Shown here: one piece after another, positions 1-8,100 of the stretch | How positions within the stretch are numbered: the stretch's first letter is position 1 | Layout of the letters: each line of letters opens with the position of its first letter | Assembly: GCA_030619185.1 (NCBI GenBank) | Contig: JAUXBW010000040.1 | Span: 1-11,029, forward strand | DNA length: 11,029 bases | Direction: 5' to 3' | Source of the DNA: Methyloprofundus sp. | GTDB taxonomy: Bacteria; Pseudomonadota; Gammaproteobacteria; Methylococcales; Methylomonadaceae | Program-made: the position numbers and the translations under genes | Notes under the pieces: generated by a model | Seen by the model: the letters and a program-made list of their open reading frames with translations, nothing else | Database searches by the model: none | What the model was told of the DNA's origin: nothing

Positions 1-1107
1 GGTTTTCCCAACACCCGGAGGACCAACCAAACACAAAATAGGCCCATTAAGTGATTTAACACGCTGTTGTACAGCCAGATACTCTAATATGCGCTCCTTG
101 ACCTTTTCCAGCCCATAGTGATCCATATCAAGGATTTCTTCAGCCAACTTTAAATCGTGTCGTACCTTGGTTTTCTTTTTCCAGGGCACATTTAACATCC
201 AGTCTATATAATTACGCACCACTAATACTTCGGCAGACATAGGCGACATCATTTTAAGTTTGTTTAATTCAACTCCCGCCTTTTCCTTTGCCTCCTTTGA
301 CATGCCCGCCTTGGAAATTTTTTTCTCCAGCTCTTCCGTTTCGCTAACCGCATCATCCATTTCGCCCAGCTCTTTTTGAATGGCTTTCATCTGCTCATTC
401 AAATAATATTCGCGCTGATTTTTTTCCATTTGCTGCTTGACCCGCACCCGGATATTTTTTTCCAGCGCAAATAAATCAGCTTCACTCTCCATGAGCAACA
501 TAAGCTTTTCCAGACGCTGCACAATATCAGCCATCTCCAGCAATTCTTGTTTTTCAGACACCTTCAAACTCATATGCGCAGCCATGGTATCAGCCAAGCG
601 ACCTGGCTCTTCAATACCTGACAAGGCATTTAAAACCTCGGGTGGGATTTTGCTATTTAATTTCACATAGCGGGAAAATGAATCTACCGCCGCACGAACC
701 AACACATCCAGCTCTTTATCAGCCAGCGTAAAAAGATCGTTAATCTCGGTTGTTACAGCAAATATACAACCGTCCCGATCGTGGTATTCAGTTACCTGAC
801 TACGTTGCTCACCCTCCACTAAAACCTTTACTGTGCCATCCGGAAGTTTTAATAGTTGCAATATATTTGCCAGAGTTCCCACCTTATGCAATTCATCAAA
901 GCCGGGGTCATCCAGATCTGCTTCTTTTTGGGAAACCAGCAAAATCTGCTTGTTTTCCTGCATCGCTTTATCTAACGCTTCAATTGATTTTTCTCGCCCT
1001 ACAAATAAAGGAATTACCATATGCGGATAAACAACGACATCCCTAAGTGGCAAAACTGGCGTTAAACTGTCATCACTGATGACATCTATTATTTCATGCG
1101 TTTCCAT
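1..1107 (-). CDS. lon: Lon ATP-dependent protease, N-terminal 369 residues (cut by window edge)
   Basis: Lon is a cytoplasmic AAA+ serine protease that degrades misfolded and regulatory proteins. The translation from the ATG at 1107 opens with METHEIIDVI and runs without a stop to position 1. The N-terminal substrate-binding (LAN) domain starts at about residue 17 (LPLRDVVVYPHMVIPLFVGR). It is followed by a charged coiled-coil stretch with the Lon hallmark YYLNEQMKAIQKELGE, then SPMSAEVLVVRNYIDWMLNV, the lead-in to the ATPase domain. The last eight residues, GPPGVGKT (362-369), are the Walker A motif, six residues later than in E. coli Lon. The rest of the ATPase domain and the Ser-Lys protease domain lie outside the window. 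An AAAGGG at 1115-1120 is a modest ribosome site. The gene follows clpX on the same strand, but a strong terminator separates them, so it probably has its own promoter. Identification is secure. Confidence 0.97.
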   Translation of the reverse strand, partial: METHEIIDVISDDSLTPVLPLRDVVVYPHMVIPLFVGREKSIEALDKAMQENKQILLVSQKEADLDDPGFDELHKVGTLANILQLLKLPDGTVKVLVEGEQRSQVTEYHDRDGCIFAVTTEINDLFTLADKELDVLVRAAVDSFSRYVKLNSKIPPEVLNALSGIEEPGRLADTMAAHMSLKVSEKQELLEMADIVQRLEKLMLLMESEADLFALEKNIRVRVKQQMEKNQREYYLNEQMKAIQKELGEMDDAVSETEELEKKISKAGMSKEAKEKAGVELNKLKMMSPMSAEVLVVRNYIDWMLNVPWKKKTKVRHDLKLAEEILDMDHYGLEKVKERILEYLAVQQRVKSLNGPILCLVGPPGVGKT

Positions 1108-1145
1108 TTAGGAGCCCTTTATTCAGTTCATTGTAGAGTTTAATA

Positions 1146-1173
1146 ATATAAGGATGATTAGCTATATAACAAG
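1146..1173 (-). promoter_or_regulatory. Candidate lon promoter, heat-shock-like overlapping housekeeping-like
   Basis: Between the clpX terminator and the lon start, the minus strand carries CTTGTTA (1173-1167), 13 bp, then CCTTATAT (1153-1146). This matches the sigma-32 pattern CTTGAAA / CCCCATAT at 5 of 7 and 6 of 8 positions. The same stretch reads as a sigma-70 site, with TTGTTA and TATATT 16 bp apart. It would give a leader of about 30 nt. lon is a known heat-shock gene in E. coli, which makes the assignment plausible. The motif match is by eye only. Confidence 0.45.
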
Positions 1174-1182
1174 GCGATAAAC

Positions 1183-1220
1183 AAAAAAAAGCGGGAGTTT
1201 ACTGCTAAACTCCCGCTTTT
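1183..1220 (-). terminator. Rho-independent terminator of the tig-clpP-clpX transcript
   Basis: A perfect 11-bp stem, GCGGGAGTTTA at 1191-1201 pairing with TAAACTCCCGC at 1206-1216, encloses a 4-nt loop. On the minus strand the stem is followed by eight consecutive T (1190-1183). It begins about 27 nt past the clpX stop codon. The opposite side has only four T, so it should act mainly on minus-strand transcription. It separates clpX from lon. Confidence 0.9.
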
Positions 1221-1246
1221 AATAGTTAATAATCCTAACTACCTGA

Positions 1247-2521
1247 CTATTCAGATGATGCTATTTTTTGCTTATTTTCATACACAAAGTAGGGATCGTT
1301 TTCGCCTTCTATTACCCGCTTGTCAATCACAACTTTACTCACATTTTCAGCAGATGGAATTTCGTACATGGTATCGAGCAATACATTTTCTACAATCGTT
1401 CTTAAACCCCTGGCTCCGGTTTTACGTTGCATAGATTTTTGCGCAATGGCATAGAGCGAATCTTCACGAAACTCAAGTTCGGCTCCTTCCATTTCAAACA
1501 GTTTTTGGTACTGCTTGGTTAAGGCATTTTTAGGCTCAGTCAGTACCTGAATCAGCGCTTCTTCACTTAACTCTTCTAGCGTTGCAACAACCGGCAACCG
1601 GCCAACGAATTCTGGAATCAAGCCATAGCGAATCAAGTCTTCAGCCTCTACTTCGGCAAAGACCTCGCCAACATTTTTGGCATCATCTTTGGCTTTCACC
1701 TCTGCAGAAAAACCAATACCCCCTTTCTCTGTGCGTTGCTTTATAACTTTATCCAGACCTGCAAATGCACCCCCGACAATAAACAGGATATTGGCCGTAT
1801 TCACCTGGACAAATTCCTGTTGCGGATTTTTCCGCCCACCTTGAGGTGCTACCGAAGCAATCGTGCCTTCAATTAACTTTAACAGAGCCTGCTGCACGCC
1901 CTCGCCAGAAACATCACGGGTAATGGACGGGTTTTCAGACTTGCGTGAGATTTTATCAATTTCATCTATATAGATAATGCCGGATTCGGCCTTGTCGATA
2001 TCAAAATCACATTTTTGCAGAATTTTTTGAATAACATTCTCGACATCTTCTCCGACATAGCCCGCTTCAGTTAATGTCGTTGCATCAGCAATACTAAAAG
2101 GCACATCCAGAACTTTTGCCAAGGTTTCGGCCAGTAGTGTTTTACCAGAGCCCGTTGGACCAATCAATAATATATTGCTTTTCCCTAACTCAACCCCATC
2201 ATCCTTATTTTTATGATTGTGTAAGCGTTTGTAATGATTATAAACAGCAACTGAGAGTATTTTCTTGGCCTGCTCCTGGCCTATGACATATTCATCCAGT
2301 GCCGCTTTAATTTCCTTAGGTTTAGGTAATCTCTGTTGCCCTTCTTCGCCTTCATCCAGGTCATCATTGGCCAGCCCTTCTGTAATAATATTATTACAGA
2401 GATCAATACACTCATCACAAACATAAACAGATGGCCCAGCAATAAGCTTTCTTACTTCACTTTGACTTTTGCCACAAAATGAACAATACAAAATTTTATC
2501 GCTATTACTCTCTTTACTCAT
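1247..2521 (-). CDS. clpX: ClpX, ATP-dependent unfoldase subunit of ClpXP
   Basis: ClpX is a hexameric AAA+ unfoldase that recognises tagged substrates and threads them into ClpP. The start is set at the ATG at 2521 ([18 protein letters not shown]). That gives 424 residues, the length of E. coli ClpX, with an AAGGT ribosome site 8 nt upstream. An open reading frame continues upstream to 2584 but would run into clpP, and its extra 21 residues do not belong to the family. Visible motifs are zinc ligands C13, C16, C35 and C38; Walker A GPTGSGKT at 121-128; the pore loop GYVG at 154-157; Walker B IIYIDE at 182-187; and the ClpP-docking loop IGF at 269-271. The usual RKH pore-entrance loop reads R230-K231-N232 here. 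The gene lies 28 bp downstream of clpP and ends at a strong terminator. Identification is certain. Confidence 0.98.
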   Translation of the reverse strand: MSKESNSDKILYCSFCGKSQSEVRKLIAGPSVYVCDECIDLCNNIITEGLANDDLDEGEEGQQRLPKPKEIKAALDEYVIGQEQAKKILSVAVYNHYKRLHNHKNKDDGVELGKSNILLIGPTGSGKTLLAETLAKVLDVPFSIADATTLTEAGYVGEDVENVIQKILQKCDFDIDKAESGIIYIDEIDKISRKSENPSITRDVSGEGVQQALLKLIEGTIASVAPQGGRKNPQQEFVQVNTANILFIVGGAFAGLDKVIKQRTEKGGIGFSAEVKAKDDAKNVGEVFAEVEAEDLIRYGLIPEFVGRLPVVATLEELSEEALIQVLTEPKNALTKQYQKLFEMEGAELEFREDSLYAIAQKSMQRKTGARGLRTIVENVLLDTMYEIPSAENVSKVVIDKRVIEGENDPYFVYENKQKIASSE

Positions 2522-2549
2522 CGCATAACCTTCATAAATGAATTTGCTA

Positions 2550-3191
2550 TCAAGACTCTGTTCTGCCAGATAGTACCTTATCAATCAATCCATAATCAAC
2601 TGACTCTTGCGCACTTAAAAAATTATCTCTATCAGTATCCGCCTGAATTTCCTTAATATCTTTTCCCGTATGATGTGCCAGAATTTTATTTAACTTTTCG
2701 CGTATGGTTAAAATCTCACGCGCATGAATATCAAAATCGGATGCCTGCCCCTGAAATCCACCCAGCGGCTGATGAATCATGACACGCGAGTGTGGCAGAC
2801 TATATCTTTTACCTGCGGCGCCACCCGTTAACAATAATGAGCCCATGCTTGCCGCCTGACCAATACACATCGTACTTACATCAGGCTTAATAAACTGCAT
2901 CGTGTCATAAATCGCCATACCAGCAGTCACCGAACCACCCGGGGAATTAATATACAGGTGTATATCTTTATCCGGGTTTTCAGATTCTAAAAATAACAAT
3001 TGCGCAACCACAAGGTTAGCCATGTAATCTTCTACCTGTCCAACGAGAAAAATAACCCGTTCTTTTAGTAGGCGAGAATAGATGTCATACGAGCGTTCCC
3101 CGCGTGCGGTTTGCTCTATGACCATAGGCACCAGGCCTCCCGCTGCCTCGGGTGACATAGCACCGCCCATCACGTTGTGGCTATTTGTCAT
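2550..3191 (-). CDS. clpP: ClpP, serine protease subunit of ClpXP
   Basis: ClpP forms a barrel of two heptameric rings that degrades proteins delivered by ClpX. The 213-residue sequence matches the E. coli protein closely with a four-residue offset. The catalytic triad is visible as Ser115 (GQAAS), His140 (VMIH) and Asp189 (DRDNFLSA). The INSPGG strand (81-86) that shapes the oxyanion region is intact. By alignment, the N-terminal propeptide of about 18-19 residues is removed just before LVPMVIEQ. The start at 3191 is favoured because an AAGGA ribosome site lies 8 nt upstream and overlaps the tig stop codon. Two in-frame Met codons (residues 8 and 12) are alternatives. It sits between tig (11 bp gap) and clpX (28 bp gap), so the three are very likely one operon. 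Confidence 0.98.
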   Translation of the reverse strand: MTNSHNVMGGAMSPEAAGGLVPMVIEQTARGERSYDIYSRLLKERVIFLVGQVEDYMANLVVAQLLFLESENPDKDIHLYINSPGGSVTAGMAIYDTMQFIKPDVSTMCIGQAASMGSLLLTGGAAGKRYSLPHSRVMIHQPLGGFQGQASDFDIHAREILTIREKLNKILAHHTGKDIKEIQADTDRDNFLSAQESVDYGLIDKVLSGRTES

Positions 3192-3199
3192 TTCCAGGT

Positions 3200-3204
3200 T
3201 CCTT
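3200..3204 (-). promoter_or_regulatory. clpP ribosome-binding site overlapping the tig stop codon
   Basis: On the minus strand AAGGA (3204-3200) shares two bases with the tig stop TAA (3205-3203) and lies 8 nt before the clpP ATG. Ribosomes finishing tig would therefore expose or reuse this site, which suggests translational coupling of trigger factor and ClpP. It also decides the clpP start. Confidence 0.8.
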
Positions 3205-4507
3205 ATGATTGTGCAGCAGCGTCCATTACATCACTGAATGAGAGAGCCTCATCTGTGACTTTGACTTTATTTAACACCCACGCGACCGTTGCATCTTCTA
3301 GTACCATTTGCTCTATTTCGGCCATACGCTCTTTATCACCATAATACCAGTTGATCACTTGCTCAGGCTCTTCATAGCTTTGCGCCATACCGTCAATCAC
3401 AGCGCGAATTTGATTCGCTTCCGCCTTGATCTTATTTTGCTGAATAATTTCGGCAAGAATCAACCCCAGGGCAACACGGCGCTTTGCCTGACCTTCAAAA
3501 TCAGTACTGGCTGGCTTAATATCATTGACATCCATATTACGTTTTTTTGCACTCTCGTAATAAGGTTTCATTAAACTTTCAACTTCCTGGTCAACCATGA
3601 CTGCCGGCAAAGATACTGACACAGCACCGTAAAGTGCATCCATCACTGAATTTTTAAGCCGGGTTTTTAGCCCTTGCTCCAGTTCGCGCTGCATATTGTT
3701 TTCTACATCAGCACGGAAATCGTCTACATCCCCACTTTCTATACCATACGCTTTAATAAATTCTGCATCAATTTCAGACGCAATCGAGCTTTCAATTTTT
3801 AGTACTTCAATCTCAAACTCTGCGGGTTTGCCAGCTAACTTTTCATTGCCATAATCTTCCGGGAAAATCACTTCAAATATCTTTTTCGCACCCACTGCCA
3901 GTCCGGTCAACTGATCCTCAAATCCCGGAACCATACGTTTTGCGCCCAGTTCAACCTGAAAATCTTCAACTGTACCCTCAGTAAAATTTTCACCTTCACA
4001 AGTACCTGAAAACTTAATCGTGACCTGATCACCTTCCTGTGAGTCTGCCGTTGAATCCTGCCAGCTTTTCTTTTGCTCTTTAAGCTTATCTATCATCGTG
4101 TCAACATCACTCGCTTCAACACTCGCAATTGGCTTGTTGATTTCGATTGTTTCCACAGTATCTAAATTAAATTCGGGATATACCTCAAACACGGCAGAAA
4201 AAGTAAAGCCCTCATCACTTTCAACCGGCTCAATTTGTGGCATACCAGCTGGACGCAAATCATTATCCTGCAACGCCTGAAAGTAATTTGTCTGAATCAA
4301 ATCGCCAGTGATTTCTTCTTTTACACGAGCACCATACATCTTCTGGACAACTTTTTGTGGAACTTTTCCTGGACGAAAACCGTCTATCTTTACTTCACGA
4401 GCCAAAGACTTTAAGCGCTCATTGACTTTGTTCTGAACAACATCTTCAGCAATGCTAACGACCATTTTCCTGCTTAATTCCGATGTCTTTTCGACAGAAA
4501 CTTCCAT
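3203..4507 (-). CDS. tig: Trigger factor, ribosome-associated chaperone
   Basis: Trigger factor binds near the ribosome exit tunnel and shields nascent chains in the cytoplasm. The 434-residue product has the family's three parts. The ribosome-binding domain (about 1-115) carries the signature GFRPGKVP at 43-50. The FKBP-type prolyl isomerase domain spans about 158-240 and includes [10 protein letters not shown] at 193-202. The rest is the helical C-terminal chaperone domain. The length is close to the 432 residues of E. coli. The ATG at 4507 follows a good GAGG ribosome site at 4518-4515 with 7-nt spacing. It is the first protein gene of tig-clpP-clpX, preceded by a short leader and a tRNA-Leu on the same strand. 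It is either read through from the tRNA promoter or uses an unrecognised promoter in the leader. Identification is certain. Confidence 0.98.
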   Translation of the reverse strand: MEVSVEKTSELSRKMVVSIAEDVVQNKVNERLKSLAREVKIDGFRPGKVPQKVVQKMYGARVKEEITGDLIQTNYFQALQDNDLRPAGMPQIEPVESDEGFTFSAVFEVYPEFNLDTVETIEINKPIASVEASDVDTMIDKLKEQKKSWQDSTADSQEGDQVTIKFSGTCEGENFTEGTVEDFQVELGAKRMVPGFEDQLTGLAVGAKKIFEVIFPEDYGNEKLAGKPAEFEIEVLKIESSIASEIDAEFIKAYGIESGDVDDFRADVENNMQRELEQGLKTRLKNSVMDALYGAVSVSLPAVMVDQEVESLMKPYYESAKKRNMDVNDIKPASTDFEGQAKRRVALGLILAEIIQQNKIKAEANQIRAVIDGMAQSYEEPEQVINWYYGDKERMAEIEQMVLEDATVAWVLNKVKVTDEALSFSDVMDAAAQS

Positions 4508-4531
4508 TGATTTACCTCAAAAAAATTGTTG

Positions 4532-4600
4532 TGACTATGGGTTGACTATGAATTCCCGTGTCGGGAATGTATCTAGGGAGTTAACGATGATTACCGTTAA
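4532..4600 (-). repeat. Repeat-rich leader between tRNA-Leu and tig
   Basis: Three small structures fill the space between the tRNA 3' end and tig. A direct repeat TGACTATG (plus-strand reading) lies at 4532-4539 and 4543-4550, offset 11 bp or about one helical turn. A 7-bp hairpin, ATTCCCG at 4552-4558 with CGGGAAT at 4562-4568, has a 3-nt loop. An inverted repeat TTAACG/CGTTAA lies at 4581-4586 and 4595-4600. The hairpin is not followed by a T-run on the minus strand, so it is not a classical terminator. It could help process the tRNA transcript or serve as an operator. Function is unknown. Confidence 0.5.
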
Positions 4601-4619
4601 TGAATCTTTGCTTATTAAG

Positions 4620-4704
4620 TGGTGCGAGCGGAGAGACTTGAACTCTCACATCATAAGATACTGGTACCTAAAACCAGCGCGTCTACCAATTCCGCCACGC
4701 TCGC
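4620..4704 (-). tRNA. tRNA-Leu, anticodon UAG
   Basis: On the minus strand a full tRNA can be folded. The acceptor arm is GCGAGCG (4704-4698) with CGCTCGC (4630-4624). The anticodon stem CTGGT/ACCAG encloses the loop TTTAGGT with anticodon TAG at 4670-4668. The T arm is GAGAG/CTCTC around TTCAAGT. The extended variable arm is typical of leucine tRNAs. The 3' CCA is encoded (4622-4620). It should read CUN codons. It lies 112 bp upstream of tig on the same strand. Confidence 0.96.
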
Positions 4705-4723
4705 ATACTTAATTTGAAGGCGC

Positions 4724-4752
4724 ATTATAAACAGCTATTTCACTAAATACAA
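4724..4752 (-). promoter_or_regulatory. Promoter of tRNA-Leu
   Basis: A perfect TATAAT (4729-4724, minus strand) lies 17 bp after a weak -35 TTGTAT (4752-4747). It is followed by a GC-rich GCGCC stretch, as in stringently controlled stable-RNA promoters. The predicted start is about 13 nt before the mature tRNA 5' end. The same transcript could continue into tig. Confidence 0.75.
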
Positions 4753-5016
4753 ATATAAATTCAAATACAAAAGCTTTTACAGTCTGAATTTCATCGCCAC
4801 TGAAACAAATATTTCATGTTAATCAAACCTGTACACTAAGTAAAACGCACAGCAACTCAGACAGAATTAGTAGAGGTGCCTCAATATTCAGGCAGTTTTT
4901 CTACATACCACACAATGACACGAATACTTTGCGCATTAAAAAAGTTAATACACGAGCCATACTCAGGCGGCTCAATCAGGTATACTCTACCTTTTTTAAA
5001 ATTACAGAGATAACTA
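4753..5016. other. Intergenic region between divergent tRNA-Leu and rph; no gene seen
   Basis: The tRNA-to-rph gap is 312 bp (4705-5016). Beyond the tRNA promoter I see no convincing reading frame or RNA gene. It contains a direct repeat AAATACAAA at 4745-4753 and 4763-4771. A weak 5-bp hairpin, TGCCT/AGGCA at 4877-4894, is followed by GTTTTT. The likely rph promoter is near 4981. Confidence 0.6.
4981..4986 (+). promoter_or_regulatory. Candidate -10 element for rph
   Basis: TATACT (5 of 6 to the consensus) lies 30 bp before the rph start and would give a leader of about 24 nt. The -35 position, CATACT at 4958-4963, is poor, so this is tentative or depends on an activator. Confidence 0.3.
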
Positions 5017-5739
5017 ATGAGACCTAGTGGACGCGCGCCTGATCAACTAAGAGAGGTAAAATTTACTTGTGGATACACTAAACATGCTGAAGGTTCAGTT
5101 TTAGTTGAATTTGGCGAAACGCGCGTGCTTTGTACTGCAAGCGTCGAAAACAGGGTTCCCCGCTTTTTAAAAGGCAAGGGCTCAGGCTGGGTAACGGCAG
5201 AATACGGCATGCTACCACGCTCCACCCACACCCGCATGGGTCGCGAAGCCAGCCAGGGAAAGCAAGGCGGCCGTACCCAGGAAATCCAGCGCCTTATTGG
5301 CCGTTCTTTACGTGCTGCAGTTGACCTTTCCGCCCTAGGCGAGCGTACCATTACAATAGATTGTGATGTTTTACAGGCCGATGGTGGAACTCGCACCGCA
5401 TCCATTACCGGTGGTTTTGTTGCGTTATCCATTGCAATTGATAAACTACTAAAGCAAAAGAAGATCACTAAAAATCCAGTACACGGTCAAATTGCCTCAG
5501 TTTCTGTCGGTATCTACCAAGGGATACCGGTGCTTGATTTAGACTATATCGAAGACAGCAACGCAGAAACCGATATGAATGTGGTTATGAATGATGCCAC
5601 CGCTTTTATCGAAGTACAAGGCACTGCCGAAGGTCACGCATTCCATCAAAATGAATTGAACGCTATGCTAGAACTGGCCAAATCAGGTATTGCCGACCTA
5701 TTAAATAAACAATCTGAAGCATTAGAGACGCACGAGTAA
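5017..5739 (+). CDS. rph: Ribonuclease PH
   Basis: RNase PH is a phosphate-dependent 3'-5' exoribonuclease that trims tRNA precursors and works as a hexameric ring in the cytoplasm. The 240-residue product is full length (about 238 in E. coli). The opening MRPSGR and [18 protein letters not shown] (84-101) are family hallmarks. Phosphate-binding Arg86 and the G124-T125-R126 loop (in [10 protein letters not shown]) are present. The acidic residues of DSNAETD (Asp180 and Asp186) fit the metal site. It is intact, unlike the frameshifted copy in E. coli K-12. The ribosome site is weak (AGAGA upstream of the ATG at 5017). rdgB follows 112 bp downstream on the same strand with no obvious terminator between, so co-transcription is possible. 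Identification is secure. Confidence 0.97.
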   Translation: MRPSGRAPDQLREVKFTCGYTKHAEGSVLVEFGETRVLCTASVENRVPRFLKGKGSGWVTAEYGMLPRSTHTRMGREASQGKQGGRTQEIQRLIGRSLRAAVDLSALGERTITIDCDVLQADGGTRTASITGGFVALSIAIDKLLKQKKITKNPVHGQIASVSVGIYQGIPVLDLDYIEDSNAETDMNVVMNDATAFIEVQGTAEGHAFHQNELNAMLELAKSGIADLLNKQSEALETHE

Positions 5740-5851
5740 ATCTCAGTGACAGGAATGTGCTCTGAATAACTTCGACAAATGCTTAGTCTTCTGCGTTGTA
5801 GAAATAGTTGCGTAACCAGCTTACAAATAGTTCATAATTAATGGATACCTT

Positions 5852-6445
5852 ATGTTCCAACCCAGCTCTGAAAAAATTGTCTTAGCCAGTGGCAACCCGG
5901 GGAAAATAAAAGAAATACAAGCCATTTTGACTGATTTCTCTATCATCCCTCAACAGCTATTCAATATCCCGGAAGCCGAGGAAACAGGCAGTACTTTTAT
6001 TGAGAATGCGATTATAAAGGCAAGAAATGCTGCTTTACATAGCAAACTACCTGCAATTGCCGATGATTCTGGCTTAGTTGTTGATACTTTAAACGGAGCT
6101 CCTGGCGTTATTTCAGCTCGCTACGCGGGTACTCAGGCGACGGATCAACAAAACCTGCAAAAATTACTCGATGCCATGCAGGGCATTCCCAAAGCACAAC
6201 GTAGTGCGCGCTTTATCTGTGTTATTGTGCTTTTGCGTCATGCAGACGACCCCTTCCCGCTGATTAGCCAGGGAAGCTGGGAGGGTACAATTTTAAGTTA
6301 TGCAAAGGGCACTCATGGCTTCGGTTATGATCCCGTTTTCTGGCTAGCCTCAGAAAACTGTAGTTCAGCCGAATTATCTACACAGAGAAAAAACCAGTTA
6401 AGTCACCGTGGTCAGGCATTACGCCACTTAGCCAGCTTGTTATAA
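5852..6445 (+). CDS. rdgB: dITP/XTP pyrophosphatase (HAM1/RdgB family)
   Basis: RdgB hydrolyses non-canonical purine triphosphates (dITP, XTP, ITP) to monophosphates and so keeps deaminated bases out of DNA and RNA. The 197-residue product matches the E. coli enzyme in length and along its whole course. The substrate-binding SGNPGK lies at 13-18, AEETGSTFIENA at 42-53, and the catalytic/metal DDSGL at 71-75, with Asp72 in the place of the E. coli catalytic Asp69. GFGYDP lies at 156-161 and SHRGQA at 184-189. The start at 5852 places the first strand, KIVLASGN, close to the N-terminus as in homologues. No strong ribosome site is visible. It is followed after 44 bp by the potassium channel gene. 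Identification is secure. Confidence 0.96.
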   Translation: MFQPSSEKIVLASGNPGKIKEIQAILTDFSIIPQQLFNIPEAEETGSTFIENAIIKARNAALHSKLPAIADDSGLVVDTLNGAPGVISARYAGTQATDQQNLQKLLDAMQGIPKAQRSARFICVIVLLRHADDPFPLISQGSWEGTILSYAKGTHGFGYDPVFWLASENCSSAELSTQRKNQLSHRGQALRHLASLL

Positions 6446-6489
6446 GTAATGATGCAGTTACCTATTATTGCAACAGCTCTCACACGCCT

Positions 6490-8100
6490 ATGCATACACG
6501 TTTAATACTTTATATCGCTTATAGCCTTAAAGCATCCAGACACTATCAACGCAGCAAAGATTTTTTCTATGATTTACTGGAAAACCCTCACAGCCAGCTA
6601 AAGTCTTATTTTGATGTTTTCATGATTATACTCGTGGCCAGCAGTGTATCAGTGCTACTTTATGAAGTGGAACATCAAACCTCAAAATGGGCCGTCTTAT
6701 TTGAAAACTTTGTGGTCACTGTTTTTATCTGCGAATACTTGTTGCGTGGCTGGATATACTCCAATATTCATAGTGCAATTATCAACCACTATGAAAACGC
6801 TGAGTACCTAGGCACTCCTTTTCGCCTACACAAAGTTCTGGGGCAAATTATTGCCACCAAGCTTAGCTATATCTTTTCTCCCAGCGCTATTATTGATCTG
6901 CTCGCCATCCTTCCGAGCTATAGGCCACTACGAATTTTACGAATTTTCCTGATTTTTCGTTTATTTAAATTATTTCGCTATTCGCAAAGCATACAAATGT
7001 TTACTGGCGTACTGAAAAATAAACGCTTTGAACTAACCATGCTGGCGATTTTCATGGGTTTTTTGATTTTCATTGCAAGCACTGCAATCTACATGTTTGA
7101 AAATGAAAAAATGGGCGGCCAGATTACTAACCTCTATGATGCCTTTTATTGGGCTGTAGTGACCATATCTACCGTAGGCTATGGTGATTTAACACCAGTA
7201 ACTACCGGAGGTCGGCTAGTCACAACGGCGTTAATCATTTCCGGCTTAGGCTTACTTGCCTTTTTTACCTCGATTATAGTGGCTGCTTTTAGTGAAAAAA
7301 TGCATGAATTCCAGGACGACAGAGTCAAAGCCAATATTGAAAAATTAACGGATGCAACCATTCTTTGTGGTTTTGGGCGCGTTGGACAAGACATAGCACG
7401 GCAATTGCACCAGAATAAACAAAGTTTTGTTATCGTAGATATTAACGAAAACAATGTCGCCCTGGCAAAACAAAAAGGCTATATAGCATTATTTGACGAT
7501 GCCAGTAAAAATTCTGCATTAGAGCAAGCAGGCATTAACCATGGAGCCAAAGCTATTCTTTGCACCACCGGTGATGATGTCACTAATGTCTATATTACCC
7601 TGACCAGCCGCTACTTAAACCCTGAAATTTCAATTATTTCACGCGCCAATCAGGAAGAAAATGTAAAAAAAATGTATCAGGCCGGAGCAAACTATATTGT
7701 TCAATCGTATACTATCGCAGGACTTTTAGCTGCTGAATACATAGGTCACCCAGTCGCATTTGAAGCGATCAATGGTATTCTTCATGGCCAGCAGGATGTG
7801 CAGATGGAGGCGTTAAACCTGGCTCAAAACTGTTTTTTGACCGGCATGTCTATAGCAGCAGCTAATCTAGGCCAATACAAGGTCCGCCTGATCGGTGTGG
7901 TAAGCAAAAACCCGGTGCATGGTAAACACAGGAATCGCTACAAACTGCATAACCAGCATTTTTACTTTAATCCCATCCCTGGTTTTATACTTCATGACGG
8001 TGATATTCTGGTTCTACTAGGTCGCCACTTGAGCATTGAACACCTACACGATTTGATAGCAACAAGCTGTTTACAAAAGAATATCAAGAAATCATTATGA
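6490..8100 (+). CDS. Voltage-sensor potassium channel with C-terminal RCK domain
   Basis: This is an inner-membrane potassium channel of the six-helix Kch/Kv type joined to a cytoplasmic ligand-sensing RCK (TrkA-N plus TrkA-C) region. It has 536 residues. S1 is at about 43-60. S2 (68-90) carries F79-x-x-E82, the charge-transfer pattern. S3 has Asp136 in IIDLLAILP. S4 (145-163) has R145, R148, R151, R157, K160 and R163 at three-residue steps. S5 is at about 180-203, the selectivity filter TVGYGD at 228-233, and S6 at about 240-268. The RCK N-lobe has an intact GFGRVG loop (294-299) with Asp317 ending the second strand, so it may bind NAD(H) or another nucleotide. The C-lobe is at about 437-525. 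No Shine-Dalgarno site precedes the ATG at 6490, but no better in-frame start exists upstream. The stop overlaps the next gene by 4 bp. It resembles E. coli Kch but is longer and has the extra C-lobe. The ion is inferred from the filter. Confidence 0.92.
   Translation: MHTRLILYIAYSLKASRHYQRSKDFFYDLLENPHSQLKSYFDVFMIILVASSVSVLLYEVEHQTSKWAVLFENFVVTVFICEYLLRGWIYSNIHSAIINHYENAEYLGTPFRLHKVLGQIIATKLSYIFSPSAIIDLLAILPSYRPLRILRIFLIFRLFKLFRYSQSIQMFTGVLKNKRFELTMLAIFMGFLIFIASTAIYMFENEKMGGQITNLYDAFYWAVVTISTVGYGDLTPVTTGGRLVTTALIISGLGLLAFFTSIIVAAFSEKMHEFQDDRVKANIEKLTDATILCGFGRVGQDIARQLHQNKQSFVIVDINENNVALAKQKGYIALFDDASKNSALEQAGINHGAKAILCTTGDDVTNVYITLTSRYLNPEISIISRANQEENVKKMYQAGANYIVQSYTIAGLLAAEYIGHPVAFEAINGILHGQQDVQMEALNLAQNCFLTGMSIAAANLGQYKVRLIGVVSKNPVHGKHRNRYKLHNQHFYFNPIPGFILHDGDILVLLGRHLSIEHLHDLIATSCLQKNIKKSL

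Noticed and set aside
750..1046. 98-residue plus-strand reading frame inside the lon region
   Set aside because: It is antisense to a well-conserved part of Lon and has no recognisable features.
2522..2584. Upstream extension of clpX by 21 residues
   Set aside because: It overlaps the end of clpP, has no family support, and the ATG at 2521 has a ribosome site and gives the standard 424-residue protein.
4452..4712. 86-residue plus-strand reading frame across the tig leader and tRNA
   Set aside because: It reads antisense through the tRNA-Leu and the start of tig, so it is a by-product of those genes.
4877..4900. Hairpin TGCCT/AGGCA followed by GTTTTT as a terminator
   Set aside because: The stem is only 5 bp with an 8-nt loop, and no plus-strand gene ends before it.
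5043..5468. 141-residue reading frame on the minus strand
   Set aside because: It is the reverse of rph and shows no domain or ribosome site.
5740..5851. Possible promoter or terminator between rph and rdgB
   Set aside because: I found no stem-loop with a T-run and no -10/-35 pair with acceptable spacing; CATAAT near 5832 lacks a partner at 16-18 bp.
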